NCBI RefSeq assembly: GCF_003350205.1
Contig: NZ_QLLC01000028.1
Span: 1 to 40,955 of the forward strand
Reading direction: 5' to 3'
DNA from: Brevundimonas bullata
Lineage (GTDB): Bacteria > Pseudomonadota > Alphaproteobacteria > Caulobacterales > Caulobacteraceae
Length of the DNA: 40,955 bases
Under the pieces are notes generated by a model. That model saw only the letters and a list, made by a program, of their open reading frames with translations, was not told the origin of the DNA and did not search any database. Positions 8,935 through 23,273 of the stretch are shown one piece after another. Made by a program: the position numbers and the translations under genes. Numbering within the stretch: position 1 is the stretch's first letter; every line of letters begins with the position of its first letter.

Positions 8935-10161
8935 TCAGGCGATGCGGGCGGCGGGCGCGGGCGTGACAGCGACGCCTTGTGACTGCAGCGCTTCGGCGCG
9001 CTTGTCGTTCCAGGCCGAGACGCAGGCGATCTTGGATCGGTCGGCGCGGTCGGCGTAGCGACGGGCGATGTCGGTCACGTCGGCCATCAGACCCTCGGCC
9101 AGGGTGATGGGCTTCAAGCCCAGATCGCGGAACTGGTCATTGGCGACGACCAGTTCGTTTTCGTCGGCCTCCTGACGCGGGTTCGGCACATTGTGGACCT
9201 CGGCCCCGGTCATGTCGGCCACCATCTGGGCCAGGTCGCGGACGCGGCGGCTCTCGGTCATCTGGTTCAGGATCTTGACCCGCTCGCCGGATTTCGGCGG
9301 GTTGTTCAGCGCCAGTTCGACGCAACGCACCGTGTCCTGGATATGGATGAAGGCCCGCGTCTGACCGCCCGAACCATGCACCGTCAGCGGGTATCCCACC
9401 GCCGCCTGCATCAGGAAGCGGTTCAGCACCGTGCCGTAGTCGCCGTCATAGTCGAAGCGGTTGATCAGACGCTCGTCCTGCTTCGTCTCCTCGGTCTGGG
9501 CGCCCCAGACGATGCCCTGGTGCAGGTCGGTGATCCGCAGGGCGTCGTTGCGAGCGTAGAACTGGAACAGCAGGGCGTCCTGGGTCTTGGTCATGTGATA
9601 GATGCTGCCCGGATTGGGCGGGAACAGGATTTCCTGCTCGGTGGGGCCGTGGTCGGTGTCGACCGTGACCTTCAGATAGCCCTCGGGGATGCGCAGCCCC
9701 GCCGTGGTGTAGCCATAGACCCCCATGGTCCCCAGGTGGGCCAGGTGGATGTCCAGCCCGCTCTCGACCATGGCCGCCAGCAGGTGATGGGTGGCGTTGA
9801 TGTTGTTATCGACGGTGTAGAGCTTGTGCCGCGCCGACTTCATCGAATAGGGGGCAGCGCGCTGCTCGGCGAAGTGGACGACGCTGTCGGGCTTCCAATC
9901 GCGGAGCAGGGCGACCAGGCGGTCGAACTCCTGGCCCACGGTCATGTTGACGAAGTCGATGCTGCGGCCCGAGACCTCGCGCCATGCGGCGATGCGCTCG
10001 CCCATGGTGCGGATGGGGGTCAGGGACTGGACCTCAAGCTCGTTGTCGATGTTGCGGCGGCTGAGGTTGTCGACGATCAGCACGTCCCAGCCGCGCGCCG
10101 ACAGGTGCAGGGCCGTAGGCCAGCCGCAGAAGCCGTCGCCGCCGAGAATGATCACGCGCAT
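8935..10161 (-). CDS. sqdB: UDP-sulfoquinovose synthase
   Basis: This enzyme converts UDP-glucose and sulfite to UDP-sulfoquinovose, the head-group donor for the sulfolipid SQDG. The 408-residue sequence follows the SqdB/SQD1 family closely: NAD-binding start MRVIILGGDGFCGWPTALHL, then VDNLSRRNID, HFAEQRAAPYSMKSARH, TVDNNINATHHLLAA and HLGTMGVYGY. Tyr188 and Lys192 (IYHMTK) form the SDR catalytic pair. It heads a two-gene minus-strand unit with the SDR gene and diverges from ligD across about 168 bases. No sulfolipid glycosyltransferase gene (sqdX or sqdD type) lies in the window, so the last step must be encoded elsewhere. SQDG can replace phospholipids when phosphate is scarce, but I see no Pho box. 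Confidence 0.92.
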   Translation of the reverse strand: MRVIILGGDGFCGWPTALHLSARGWDVLIVDNLSRRNIDNELEVQSLTPIRTMGERIAAWREVSGRSIDFVNMTVGQEFDRLVALLRDWKPDSVVHFAEQRAAPYSMKSARHKLYTVDNNINATHHLLAAMVESGLDIHLAHLGTMGVYGYTTAGLRIPEGYLKVTVDTDHGPTEQEILFPPNPGSIYHMTKTQDALLFQFYARNDALRITDLHQGIVWGAQTEETKQDERLINRFDYDGDYGTVLNRFLMQAAVGYPLTVHGSGGQTRAFIHIQDTVRCVELALNNPPKSGERVKILNQMTESRRVRDLAQMVADMTGAEVHNVPNPRQEADENELVVANDQFRDLGLKPITLAEGLMADVTDIARRYADRADRSKIACVSAWNDKRAEALQSQGVAVTPAPAARIA

Positions 10162-10329
10162 TGGTCGAACCCTGTGTCTCTTGCTCCCTCCTGCCTAGCC
10201 GATGGCGGAGGCGGGCGAAAGCGGCGACGCAAAGGGCGCCTTGCCGCAGGCTCCGCTGCGCTGTCGAGGCCAGGTTGGCGCCGCCTGACGCCGGGTGAAG
10301 CTTTCGGCGGCGTGACGCGTTCACTGGCC

Positions 10330-12849
10330 ATGACGGCGCGCGGTGAACTGGACAGCTATCAAGCCAAGCGGAACTTCGGCGCCACGCCGGAGCCAAAGGG
10401 ACGCAAGGCCAGGGCCCGTCAGAGCGGTCTGCGCTATCTGATCCAGCGCCATGCGGCGAGCCGTCTGCACTACGACTTTCGCATCGAGCACGACGGCGTG
10501 TTGAAGTCCTGGGCCGTGACCAAGGCGCCGTCGCGCGATCCCCACATCAAACGCTTGGCGGTCGAGGTGGAGGACCACCCCCTTGATTACGGCGACTTCG
10601 AGGGGACCATTCCGGCGGGAAACTACGGCGCGGGCACGGTGCAGCTGTGGGACGTCGGCGAATGGCGCCCTCAGGACCCTGATGTGGACGCGGCCTTCCA
10701 GAAGGGCGTCGTCAAGCTGACCCTGCACGGCGAACGGCTGAAGGGCGGCTGGGCCCTGATCCGGCTCAAGACAGATCGCGGCAAGCCCTCCAAGCGGCCC
10801 CAATGGTTGCTTCTCAAGGAAAAGGACGAATACGCCGTCGACGGCGAAGGCGAGGCCCTGGCCGCCATCGACGCCTCGGTCGTCAGCGGGCGCAGCATGA
10901 CCGAGATCGCGGGCGGGGATGCGCAGTGGAGCGCGTCCAAACCGGCTGTGCGCAAGGCCGCGCCCAGGCCGTCAAAGGCGCCGCCCAAGCCTTTGACCAA
11001 GCCCCACGCCTTCGTGCCGATCCAACTGTGCCAGATCGCCGAACGCCCGCCCTCGACGCCGGGCTGGGTGCATGAAATCAAGTTTGACGGCTATCGTCTG
11101 CAACTGGCCACGGGCGGCGGGCGCGCCATCCTGCGCACCCGCAAGGGTCTGGACTGGAGCGAGCGCTTTCCCGAACTGGCTGCCGAGGCGGCCCATTGGC
11201 CCGACGCGGTGGTCGACGGTGAGCTGTGCGCCCTGGACGGCGACGCCCTGCCGGACTTTTCGGCCCTGCAGACCGCGATCGGCGAGGGCAAGACGAGCGA
11301 CCTGGTCTATTTCGCTTTCGACCTGCTGTTCGAGGGCGCCGAGGACCTGCGCCCCCTGCCGCTGTCGCACCGCAAGGCGCGGCTGCAGGCCTGGTGCGAC
11401 CGGGCGGCGAAGGGTCACGCCGCGCGCCTGCGCTACGCCGACCATTTCGCCGCGCGAGGATCGGCGGTTCTGGAAGGCGCCTGTCGCATGCATCTGGAGG
11501 GGGTCGTCTCCAAGAAGCTGGACGCCCCCTATCGCGCGGGCCGCTCGGCCACCTGGGTCAAGTCCAAGTGCCGAGGCCGCGACGAGGTCGTGATCGGCGG
11601 CTGGTCGTCCGACAGCGGAGCCCGTTTCCGCTCTCTGCTGGTCGGGGTGATGACCAAGGGCGGACTGCGCTATCTGGGCCGGGTCGGGACGGGCTATTCG
11701 GCGGCCCTGATGAAAACCCTGGCGCCGGCGTTGAAGGCGGTCGCCGCCGAACGCTCGCCCTTCGTCGTCACGCCTGAGGCGGACGACCAGTTGAACTGGG
11801 TCGAGCCCGTCCTGGTCGCCGAGATCGAACACGCGGGCTACTCCAAGGACGGCATCCTGCGTCAGGCCGCGTTCAAGGGTCTGCGCGAGGACAAGACCCC
11901 TGACGATGTGGTCGCCGCTCCGCAGTCGCCCACGCCTGTCGCCAGACCGGGCAAGATGATCGTGGAGGGGGTGACTATCTCCCATCCCGACAAGATCCTG
12001 TGGCCCGCGACCGACGACCATGCCGCCGTCAGCAAGGCCGATTTGATCCTCTATTATGGGGCTGTGGCCGAACGGCTGCTGCCCCACATTATCGACCGCC
12101 CGGTCTCCATCATCCGCGCGCCGGACGGTATCGAGGGGCAGCGCTTCTTTCAGCGCCACGCCCTGACGGGGCGCCATCCCGGTCTGCGGGCGATCAAGGC
12201 AGGCGAGGGGCGGCCCTATGTCGCGGTCACTGACCTCAGCGGCTTGATCGCCATCGGCCAGTCAGGCGGGTTGGAGTTGCATCCCTGGGGTTGCAAGCGG
12301 GGCGACCCCGAGACCCCGGACCAGATCACCTTCGACCTGGACCCCGATGAGGGGTTGGATTTCGACGCGGTGGTCGCCGCCGCCCTCGTGTTGAAGTCGC
12401 GCCTTGAGGCCCTGGGTCTGACGCCCTTCGTCAAGACCACCGGCGGCAAGGGGCTGCACGTGGTCGTCCCGATCAAGACCGAGACCCGCAGCCGCATCGA
12501 CTGGGATCAGGCCAAGGCCTTCGCCAAGGGCGTGTCGGAGGCGCTGAAGGCTGATCATCCCGACCGCTTCACCACCACCCTGGCCAAGAAGGCGCGGGGC
12601 GGAAAGATCTTCCTCGACTATCTGCGCAATGGCCGCGCCGCCACCGCCGTCGCGCCCTGGTCGCCGCGCGCCCGGCCCGGCGCCGGGATCGCTTGGCCTC
12701 TGTCGTGGGATCAGGTGAAGCCGGGGCTGGACCCCCAGGCCTTGAACCTGCTGTCCGCCGTAGATCTGTTGCAATCGCCTGATCCATGGAAGGCGTTTCG
12801 CAAGGCGGCCGTGTCGCTGAAGCCGAGCCTGAAACGACTGGGGCTCTAA
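10330..12849 (+). CDS. ligD: ATP-dependent DNA ligase LigD (phosphoesterase-ligase-polymerase)
   Basis: A multidomain end-joining ligase of 839 residues that acts with Ku in bacterial non-homologous end joining. Domain order is phosphoesterase, ligase, polymerase. The phosphoesterase (about 10-160) has the metal ligands His41, His47 and Asp49 in HAASRLHYD, and His83. The ligase (about 225-525) has nucleotidyl Lys251 in EIKFDGYR. The primase-like polymerase (about 547-839) has the acidic pair Asp669 and Asp671 in FDLDPDEG. The ATG at 10330 begins MTARGELDSYQAKRNFG, the usual LigD start; the open frame runs much further upstream but has no family sequence there. No clear ribosome binding site is visible. 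No ku gene is adjacent, unlike many alphaproteobacteria. A DUF3606 miniprotein gene follows after 50 bases. Confidence 0.95.
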   Translation: MTARGELDSYQAKRNFGATPEPKGRKARARQSGLRYLIQRHAASRLHYDFRIEHDGVLKSWAVTKAPSRDPHIKRLAVEVEDHPLDYGDFEGTIPAGNYGAGTVQLWDVGEWRPQDPDVDAAFQKGVVKLTLHGERLKGGWALIRLKTDRGKPSKRPQWLLLKEKDEYAVDGEGEALAAIDASVVSGRSMTEIAGGDAQWSASKPAVRKAAPRPSKAPPKPLTKPHAFVPIQLCQIAERPPSTPGWVHEIKFDGYRLQLATGGGRAILRTRKGLDWSERFPELAAEAAHWPDAVVDGELCALDGDALPDFSALQTAIGEGKTSDLVYFAFDLLFEGAEDLRPLPLSHRKARLQAWCDRAAKGHAARLRYADHFAARGSAVLEGACRMHLEGVVSKKLDAPYRAGRSATWVKSKCRGRDEVVIGGWSSDSGARFRSLLVGVMTKGGLRYLGRVGTGYSAALMKTLAPALKAVAAERSPFVVTPEADDQLNWVEPVLVAEIEHAGYSKDGILRQAAFKGLREDKTPDDVVAAPQSPTPVARPGKMIVEGVTISHPDKILWPATDDHAAVSKADLILYYGAVAERLLPHIIDRPVSIIRAPDGIEGQRFFQRHALTGRHPGLRAIKAGEGRPYVAVTDLSGLIAIGQSGGLELHPWGCKRGDPETPDQITFDLDPDEGLDFDAVVAAALVLKSRLEALGLTPFVKTTGGKGLHVVVPIKTETRSRIDWDQAKAFAKGVSEALKADHPDRFTTTLAKKARGGKIFLDYLRNGRAATAVAPWSPRARPGAGIAWPLSWDQVKPGLDPQALNLLSAVDLLQSPDPWKAFRKAAVSLKPSLKRLGL

Positions 12850-12899
12850 CGTCCGGCCTCGGATCGGCCTATGGCAGTAGGGAAACGGAGACAGAGATC

Positions 12900-13082
12900 A
12901 TGGCGGGCCTCAAGGACAAGCGCGGCTTCATCGACAAGGACCGGCTGGACCTGTCCGAGCGTCAGGCCGTCGAATACTGGATGAAGCGCTGGGGCGTGAC
13001 CCGGGACCAGATCACCGCCGCCCACCGCAAGGTCGGTCGCATGACCAAGGACATCGCCGCCGAACTGGGCAAGAAGCGCTGA
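12900..13082 (+). CDS. DUF3606 family small protein
   Basis: A 60-residue charged protein, MAGLKDKRGFIDKDRLDLSE and onward, matching the DUF3606 family. It has an N-terminal RxxID/DxxRLDLSE segment, then EYWMKRWGVTRDQITAAHRKVG, which looks like a small helix-turn-helix-shaped bundle. The family has no established function. The start is the ATG at 12900, with a GGAG-type site (GGAAACGGAGACAGAG) upstream. It lies 50 bases after ligD on the same strand with no terminator between them and is probably co-transcribed. A role connected with DNA repair or stress is suggested by position only. Confidence 0.85.
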   Translation: MAGLKDKRGFIDKDRLDLSERQAVEYWMKRWGVTRDQITAAHRKVGRMTKDIAAELGKKR

Positions 13083-13188
13083 CCGTCGCTCATCGCTGGA
13101 CCGGACGGGCGAACGGCGCGCCCGATTGCGGCGGCGCCCCTTTAAGCACGTGATCAGTTCGACGGACCTTTAGCGGCCTGGCGGTTCG

Positions 13189-14517
13189 TCAGTGCATGGC
13201 CTCGCCGTGCTGGCTGTAGTCGAGGCCTTCGATCTCGGCCTCCTTCTCGACGCGCAGGCCGACGGTGTATTTGCAGATCATCAGCACGATGAAGGTGCCG
13301 ACGGCGCTCCACAGCATGGCGCCGCCCAGGCCGACAGCCTGTTTCCAGACCGTCGCGCCTTCGGCGAGGGGGTTGATGGCGGCGTTGGCGAAGACCCCGG
13401 TCAGCAGGGCGCCGGCGATCCCGGCGATGCCGTGCACCCCGAAGGCGTCGAGGCTGTCGTCATACTTGAGTTTGTGTTTGAGCCAGACGGCGCCGACATA
13501 GGCGACCGGACCCGAGATCAGGCCGATCAGGAAGGCGCCCCTGGGGTCGACGAAGCCGGCGGCGGGGGTGATGGCCACCAGGCCGGCGACTACCCCGGTC
13601 AGCAGGCCCAGCAGGGTCGGCTTCTTCTTCAGCGTCCACTCCACCGCGATCCAGCCGACGGCGGCGGCGGCGGGGGCCAGCAGCGAGTTGAAGACGGCGA
13701 CGGCGGCGATCTCATTAGCGCCCGCGGCCGAGCCGCCGTTGAAGCCCATCCAGCCGACGAAGAGCAGTCCGGTGCCGATGGCGGTGAAGGCCAGGTTGTG
13801 CGGGGCCATGTTGTCGCGACCCCAGCCGTGGCGCGGACCCAGCACGATGGCGCAGACCAGACCGGCCACACCCGCATTGACGTGGACCACGGCGCCGCCG
13901 GCGAAATCGAGCACGCCCAGCTCGCCCATCCAGCCGCCGCCCCAGACCTGATGGCAGATTGGCGCATAGACGATCAGGTGCCACAGGGTGAAGAAGAGGA
14001 CGCTGGCCGAGAACTTGATCCGCTCGGCGAAGGCGCCGGCGATCAGGGCCGGGGTGATGATGGCGAAGGTCAGCTGATAGCCGATCCACAGGAACTCGGG
14101 CAGGCCGGGGGTCAGGGCGTGGGCCGTCTTCACCCCGACGCCGTTGAGGAACAGGGCCTGAACCCCGCCGATGAAGCCGTTGGTGGCCGCGCCGCTGGTC
14201 CCGAAGGACAGGGTGTAGCCGGCGACGAACCAGAGGACGGTGACGATGGCCATGGCCGCCGTGGAATGGGCGATGGTGGCGATCAGGTTCTTCTTGCGCA
14301 CCATGCCGCCGTAGAAGAGCGCCAGACCGGGCAGGGTCATCATCAGCACCAGGGCCGTCGAGGTCAGAATCCAGGCCGTGCCCGCGCCGTCCAGCGCCAG
14401 CGGGACCTGATGGGCCAGCAGATCGGGCGGCGCCGCAGCCAGGGCGGGCGCCGAAAGCGCAAAGGCGAAAAGGCCGCAACAGAATGCTGCGGCCTTGGTG
14501 ATCGTCGATGGGTTCAT
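13189..14517 (-). CDS. amtB: ammonium transporter
   Basis: An Amt/Rh-family ammonium channel in the inner membrane, 442 residues. A cleavable signal sequence (about 1-28, ending ALAAA) precedes eleven predicted membrane helices. The channel's twin histidines are present as His212 (GGAVVHVNAG) and His362 (FGVHGIAG), 150 residues apart as in the E. coli protein; the family motif around DFAGGAVVH is intact. It starts 43 bases after the gltB stop on the same strand, so it is most likely the third gene of gltD-gltB-amtB. The regulatory PII gene (glnK) that usually accompanies amtB is not next to it. Downstream it converges on the DUF3606 gene, and I see no convincing terminator between them. Confidence 0.96.
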   Translation of the reverse strand: MNPSTITKAAAFCCGLFAFALSAPALAAAPPDLLAHQVPLALDGAGTAWILTSTALVLMMTLPGLALFYGGMVRKKNLIATIAHSTAAMAIVTVLWFVAGYTLSFGTSGAATNGFIGGVQALFLNGVGVKTAHALTPGLPEFLWIGYQLTFAIITPALIAGAFAERIKFSASVLFFTLWHLIVYAPICHQVWGGGWMGELGVLDFAGGAVVHVNAGVAGLVCAIVLGPRHGWGRDNMAPHNLAFTAIGTGLLFVGWMGFNGGSAAGANEIAAVAVFNSLLAPAAAAVGWIAVEWTLKKKPTLLGLLTGVVAGLVAITPAAGFVDPRGAFLIGLISGPVAYVGAVWLKHKLKYDDSLDAFGVHGIAGIAGALLTGVFANAAINPLAEGATVWKQAVGLGGAMLWSAVGTFIVLMICKYTVGLRVEKEAEIEGLDYSQHGEAMH

Positions 14518-14560
14518 GAAGGTCTCGGGGAGAAGACGCGGGCGAAAAGGAAGGGCGACG

Positions 14561-19083
<4,523 letters not shown>

Positions 19084-19087
<4 letters not shown>

Positions 19088-20517
19088 GCCGCGGCTTCCT
19101 CGGTACGCGCGCGCAGGTAACGGTCGATTTCAGCCGCGGCGTCCTGGCCGTCGCGCACGGCCCAGACGACAAGGGAGGCGCCGCGCACGGCGTCCCCGGC
19201 GGCGAAGACGCCGGGCAGGGTGGTGGCGAAACCGCCGCGCGCCACCTGCAGGGTGTTCCACTTGGTGAGGCCGAGGCCGGCGTCGAGTTGTTCGGCGAAG
19301 GCTTCAGGCTCGAAGCCCAGGGCCTCGATCACGAGATCGGCGGGCAGGTCGAAGTCGGAGCCGGCCACGGGGGCGATGTCGCGGCGGCCGCCGGCGGAGG
19401 CCTCGGTCAGGGCCATGCGCTGGGCGCGGACTGCGGTGACGGCCTCGCCCTTGGACATCAGGGCCTTGGGCGCCCCCAGCCATTCGAAACGGACGCCTTC
19501 CTCCTCGGCGTTCTGCACCTCGCGGGCCGAGCCGGGCATGTTTTCGCGGTCGCGGCGATAGAGGCAGACGACGCTATTGGCGCCCTGACGGATGGCGGTG
19601 CGGACGCAGTCCATGGCCGTGTCCCCGCCGCCGACGACCACCACGTCGCGACCGGCCGCATGGGGGGCGGACGCATCGGCGGCGTCGCCGCAATCGACGC
19701 GGTTCTGGGCGATCAGGAAGTCGAGCGCGGCGACGGTGTCGTTCGGGCCGCGACCGGGGACGGCCAGGGTGCGGGCCTGATAGACGCCCATGGCCAGCAG
19801 CACCGCGTCATGGCGCGACCGCAACTCGTCCATCGAGACATCGACGCCGACCGAGGTGTTGAGCACGAACTCGACCCCGCCCTCGATCAGGCGGGCGATC
19901 CGGCGCTGAACGACGCGCTTCTCCAGCTTGAAGCCGGGGATGCCATAGGTCAGCAGGCCGCCCGCGCGGTCGTGGCGATCATAGACAGTGACGGCGTAGC
20001 CTTCGCTGCGCAGGCGGTCGGCTGCGGCCATGCCAGCGGGCCCTGAGCCGACGATGGCGACGCTCTGGCCGCGCTCGGCCAGGGGGCGGATGGGCTCGAC
20101 CCAGCCGTTGTCGAAGGCGGTGTCGGCGATCCAGGCCTCGACCGAGCCAATGGTGACGCCGTCCCAGCCGGACTGTTGCAGGGTGCAGGCGCCCTCGCAC
20201 AGGCGGTCCTGCGGACAGATGCGGCCGCAGATTTCGGGCATGGTCGAGGTGGCGGCGGCGACGCGCCAGGCCTCGCGCAGGTCGCCGTCCGCCGACAGGG
20301 CCAGCCAGTCGGGGATGTTGTTCTGAAGCGGGCAGGCGTTCTGGCAGAAGGGCACGCCGCAGTCGGTGCAGCGCGACGCCTGGGCCGTCCCGCTGTCGGC
20401 GGTCGGTTTGAGCGTGATCTCCGTGAAGGCGCGTACGCGCATCTCAGCGGGCTGTTTCTCCAGCCGACGCTGTTCGATCAGAAAACCACCAGGGTTGGAA
20501 CGGCCACCTTTTTGCAT
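19084..20517 (-). CDS. gltD: glutamate synthase (NADPH) small subunit
   Basis: The small subunit supplies electrons from NADPH to GltB through FAD and 4Fe-4S clusters; 477 residues with the chosen ATG. The N-terminal part has cluster cysteines in RCTDCGVPFCQNACP and CGRICPQDRLCEGAC. The FAD site is VGSGPAGMAAADRL, the NADPH site VVGGGDTAMDC, and the second FAD motif GVFAAGDAVRGASLVVWAV. The start at 20517 (MQKGGRSNPGGFLIEQRR) fits the family; longer in-frame extensions to 20739 have no family sequence. The gene order gltD-gltB is the reverse of the enterobacterial gltBD arrangement. Upstream lies a relatively AT-rich stretch of about 190 bases after proA that should hold the promoter. Confidence 0.95.
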
Positions 20518-20704
20518 CTGCTCATTAAGCGAAATCCTGCGCCTATGTGCAAATATAATCCGAAGTGACGTTAAAAAATGATCGTTATAGGTGTGAGTTG
20601 CCGGTTCTCGCTGCGTGAAGGGTGTTTTTGTCCAGTCAAACGTGTGCGGTGCAGCATTTCTTTCGCGGGTGGCGAAGCGCTGTCTGAGTGACGCTCGCCG
20701 ATCT
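20518..20704 (-). other. intergenic region between proA and gltD
   Basis: 187 bases, clearly more AT-rich than its surroundings near gltD (ATTTTTTAACG and GGATTATATTTGC on the minus strand). It probably contains the promoter of gltD-gltB-amtB. I looked for a sigma-54 element (TGGCAC with TTGCA at the usual spacing), which nitrogen control would predict, and did not find one. No clear terminator for proA is visible. Confidence 0.4.
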
Positions 20705-21967
20705 TCAGGGGCGCGTCTGACCCTGACCGCGCACCACATACTTGTAGGTGGTCAGCTGTTCGGCGCCGACGGGGCCGCGGGCGTGCAGCTTGGAGGTCGA
20801 GATGCCGATCTCGCCGCCGAAGCCGAATTCGCCGCCGTCGGCGAACTGGGTCGAGGCGTTGATGAGGACGATGGCGCTGTCGACGCCGCCCACGAAACGT
20901 TCGGCGGCCTCGGCGTCGGTGGTGATGATGGCCTCGGTGTGGCCCGAGCCATAAGTCCGGATGTGCTCGACCGCGCCCGCCACCCCGTCCACGATCCGCA
21001 CCGATAGGACGGGAGCCAGGTATTCGGTGGTCCAGTCGGCCTCAACCGCTTCGGCGGCTTCAGGGACCAGGGCGCGCGTCTCGGCGTCGCCGCGCAGTTC
21101 GCAGCCTGCGGCGATCAGGTCAGCGGCGACGGCGGGCAGCAGGCGCTCGGCGGCGGCGCGGTCCACCAGCAGGGTTTCGGTCGCGCCGCAGACCGAGACG
21201 CGGCGCATCTTGGCGTTGACGACGACGCGGCGGGCGACATCGAGGTCAGCGGCGGCGTCCAGATAGGTGTGGCACAGGCCCTCCAAGTGGCCGAGCACAG
21301 GGGCCTTGGCTTCGGCCTGTACGCGGGCGACCAGGCTCTTGCCGCCGCGCGGGATGATCAGGTCGATGGCGCCGTCGAGCCCAGACAGGATGGCCCCCAC
21401 CGCTTCACGACCAGGGACGGGGACCAACTGGATCGCGTCGGCGGGCAGACCCGCCTCGGCGACGGCGCGGACGACCACGGCGGCGATGGCGCGCGAGGAC
21501 TCCAGGCAGTCCGAACCGCAGCGCAGGATGGCGGCGTTGCCCGAGCGGATGCACAGGGCGGCGGCGTCGGCGGTGACGTTGGGCCGGCTCTCATAGATGA
21601 CGCCCAGCACGCCGATGGGGGTGCGGACGCGGGCGATGTCCAGACCGTTGGCGGGGGTCCAGCGGGCCATCTCGGCGCCGACCGGATCGGGCTGGGCGGC
21701 GATGGTCTCGACGGCGACGGCCATGCCCTCGACGCGGGCGGGCGTCAGGGCCAGACGGTCGATCAGGGCTTCGGTCAGGCCCGAGGCGCGTGCGTTTTCA
21801 ATGTCGCGGGTGTTGGCGGCCAGGATCTCGGCCTCGGCGGCGCGCAAGCCGGCGGCCAGCCGGGTCAGGGCCTGGGTGCGTGCGTCGGGCGTGGTGGTGC
21901 GAAGGGCGTCGGCGGCGGCGCGGGCGCGGCGGCCCATGTCGAGCATTAAGGCGTTCGTGTCGGTCAT
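20705..21967 (-). CDS. proA: gamma-glutamyl phosphate reductase
   Basis: This is the second enzyme of proline synthesis: it reduces gamma-glutamyl phosphate with NADPH to glutamate semialdehyde. The 420-residue aldehyde-dehydrogenase-fold protein is the usual length. The catalytic cysteine is Cys260 in [13 protein letters not shown]. Other family segments include [34 protein letters not shown] and the C-terminal [20 protein letters not shown] and [16 protein letters not shown]. Its ATG overlaps the proB stop by four bases (ATGA), so the two consecutive enzymes, which pass an unstable intermediate, are made together. The glutamate-producing gltDB operon follows on the same strand. Confidence 0.97.
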   Translation of the reverse strand: MTDTNALMLDMGRRARAAADALRTTTPDARTQALTRLAAGLRAAEAEILAANTRDIENARASGLTEALIDRLALTPARVEGMAVAVETIAAQPDPVGAEMARWTPANGLDIARVRTPIGVLGVIYESRPNVTADAAALCIRSGNAAILRCGSDCLESSRAIAAVVVRAVAEAGLPADAIQLVPVPGREAVGAILSGLDGAIDLIIPRGGKSLVARVQAEAKAPVLGHLEGLCHTYLDAAADLDVARRVVVNAKMRRVSVCGATETLLVDRAAAERLLPAVAADLIAAGCELRGDAETRALVPEAAEAVEADWTTEYLAPVLSVRIVDGVAGAVEHIRTYGSGHTEAIITTDAEAAERFVGGVDSAIVLINASTQFADGGEFGFGGEIGISTSKLHARGPVGAEQLTTYKYVVRGQGQTRP

Positions 21968-23139
21968 CGGGTCTCCAGCACCAGGTCGTCGCGGTGGATC
22001 ACGACCGAGGGGCCGCGATAGCCGATCAGGGTCTCGATCTCATCCGAATGGCGGCCGCGGATCAGGGCGATCTCGTCAGCGGGATAGGACGCCAGGCCGA
22101 CGCCGACCACGGCGCCGCTGGCGTCGAGCAGTCGCAGGCTGTCGCCTTTCTCAAACGTGCCGCTGACCGAGACAATGCCCGAGGGCAGCAGGCTCTTGCC
22201 CGACTTCAGGGCGCGCACGGCGCCGTCGTCCAGCGTCAGGGCGCCGCCCGGAGACATGCTGCCGGCGATCCACTGCTTCCAGGCCGCGAGCGGCGTGGCG
22301 GGGGCGGTGATCAGGGTGGCGCGGGCGCCTTCGGCTATGGCCTTGAGCGGATGCGCGGTCAGGCCCGAGGCGATGACAGTGGCGCAGCCGGCGGAGCGGG
22401 CGATCTGGGCGGCGGCCAGCTTGGTGGCCATGCCGCCGGTGCCGACCCCGGCGTCGGCGTTGGCGCCGGTCGCCATGCCAAGGATGTCGGGGCCGAGGCT
22501 CTCGACCAGAGGCAGGTGGCGAGCCTCGGGATCGCGGCGCGGGTCGGCGGTGTAGAGGCCGTCCACGTCGGATAGGAGGATCAGCAGGTCGGCGCGGGCC
22601 AGTTGCGCCGCGCGGGCGGCTAGACGGTCGTTGTCGCCGTAACGGATTTCCTCGGTGGCGACGGTGTCGTTCTCGTTGACCACGGGGACGACGCCGTGGG
22701 CCAGCAGGGCCTCGACCGTGGCGCGGGCGTTCAGCCAGCGGCGGCGGCGCTCGGTGTCGTCGCGGGTCAGAAGAATCTGGGCGGTGATCAGGCCGTGAGG
22801 GGCCAGGGCCTCTTCCCAGGCATGCATCAGCAGGGTCTGGCCGACGGCGGCGGCGGCCTGCTTGTCCTGCAGCCGGCCCGGCGAGGTGTTCAGCCGTCCG
22901 CGCCCCAGGGCCACGGCGCCGGAGGAGACGATGATGACCTCGCGCCCCTGCTGGCGCAGGGCGGCGATGTCCTGGGCCAGGGAGGCCAGCCAGTCGCGGG
23001 CCACGGCGCGGGTGGCGGGATCGATCAGCAGGGAGGAGCCGATCTTGACCACGACCCGTCGGGCATGGGTCAGCGCCGTCGCGGGCGAAGCCTCGGCGAC
23101 GATCTCGGCGGCGGGGGAGGGCGCGGCGGGAAGGGTCAC
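21964..23139 (-). CDS. proB: glutamate 5-kinase
   Basis: The first enzyme of proline synthesis phosphorylates glutamate with ATP and is the proline-inhibited step. The 391-residue protein has an N-terminal amino-acid kinase domain (about 25-280): [47 protein letters not shown] and [15 protein letters not shown]-terminal PUA domain (about 295-385) follows. The first 24 residues are a low-complexity Ala/Pro extension compared with typical ProB, so the true start may be a little inside, but the ATG at 23139 is the only ATG before the kinase core. The Obg GTPase gene often found upstream of proB in alphaproteobacteria is not here; an efflux operon ends there instead. Confidence 0.96.
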   Translation of the reverse strand: MTLPAAPSPAAEIVAEASPATALTHARRVVVKIGSSLLIDPATRAVARDWLASLAQDIAALRQQGREVIIVSSGAVALGRGRLNTSPGRLQDKQAAAAVGQTLLMHAWEEALAPHGLITAQILLTRDDTERRRRWLNARATVEALLAHGVVPVVNENDTVATEEIRYGDNDRLAARAAQLARADLLILLSDVDGLYTADPRRDPEARHLPLVESLGPDILGMATGANADAGVGTGGMATKLAAAQIARSAGCATVIASGLTAHPLKAIAEGARATLITAPATPLAAWKQWIAGSMSPGGALTLDDGAVRALKSGKSLLPSGIVSVSGTFEKGDSLRLLDASGAVVGVGLASYPADEIALIRGRHSDEIETLIGYRGPSVVIHRDDLVLETR

Positions 23140-23211
23140 GGCTTCCTCCCTAGAGCATCATTCGGGCCGGGGTCACGTCTGTAGGCGCGAAAATCGTGCA
23201 ACATGGCTCAA

Positions 23212-23253
23212 AAGAAAACGCCCGGCGGGGTCGAACCTGCCGGGCGTTTCTGT
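23212..23253 (-). terminator. terminator of the RND efflux operon
   Basis: A perfect 11-base stem, AAACGCCCGGC (23216-23226) with GCCGGGCGTTT (23239-23249), has a 12-base loop. On the minus strand it is followed by TTTTCTTTT, and it lies just after the outer-membrane lipoprotein gene and before proB. It insulates proBA from the efflux operon. Confidence 0.88.
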
Positions 23254-23273
23254 TTTCAGCGATGATCCGAGGA

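Noticed and set aside
9193..10329. Upstream extension of the ligD frame over sqdB
   Set aside because: It is antisense to sqdB and carries no LigD family sequence; the LigD domain begins right after the ATG at 10330.
13083..13188. Possible terminator between the DUF3606 gene and amtB
   Set aside because: Only short imperfect GC-rich pairings are visible and there is no T tract on either strand.
20518..20704. Sigma-54 promoter for gltDB-amtB
   Set aside because: No TGGCAC/TTGC(A/T) pair with the required spacing was found on the minus strand.
20518..20739. N-terminal extension of gltD
   Set aside because: The added residues do not match GltD and run through an AT-rich region that looks like a promoter; the ATG at 20517 gives the expected protein.
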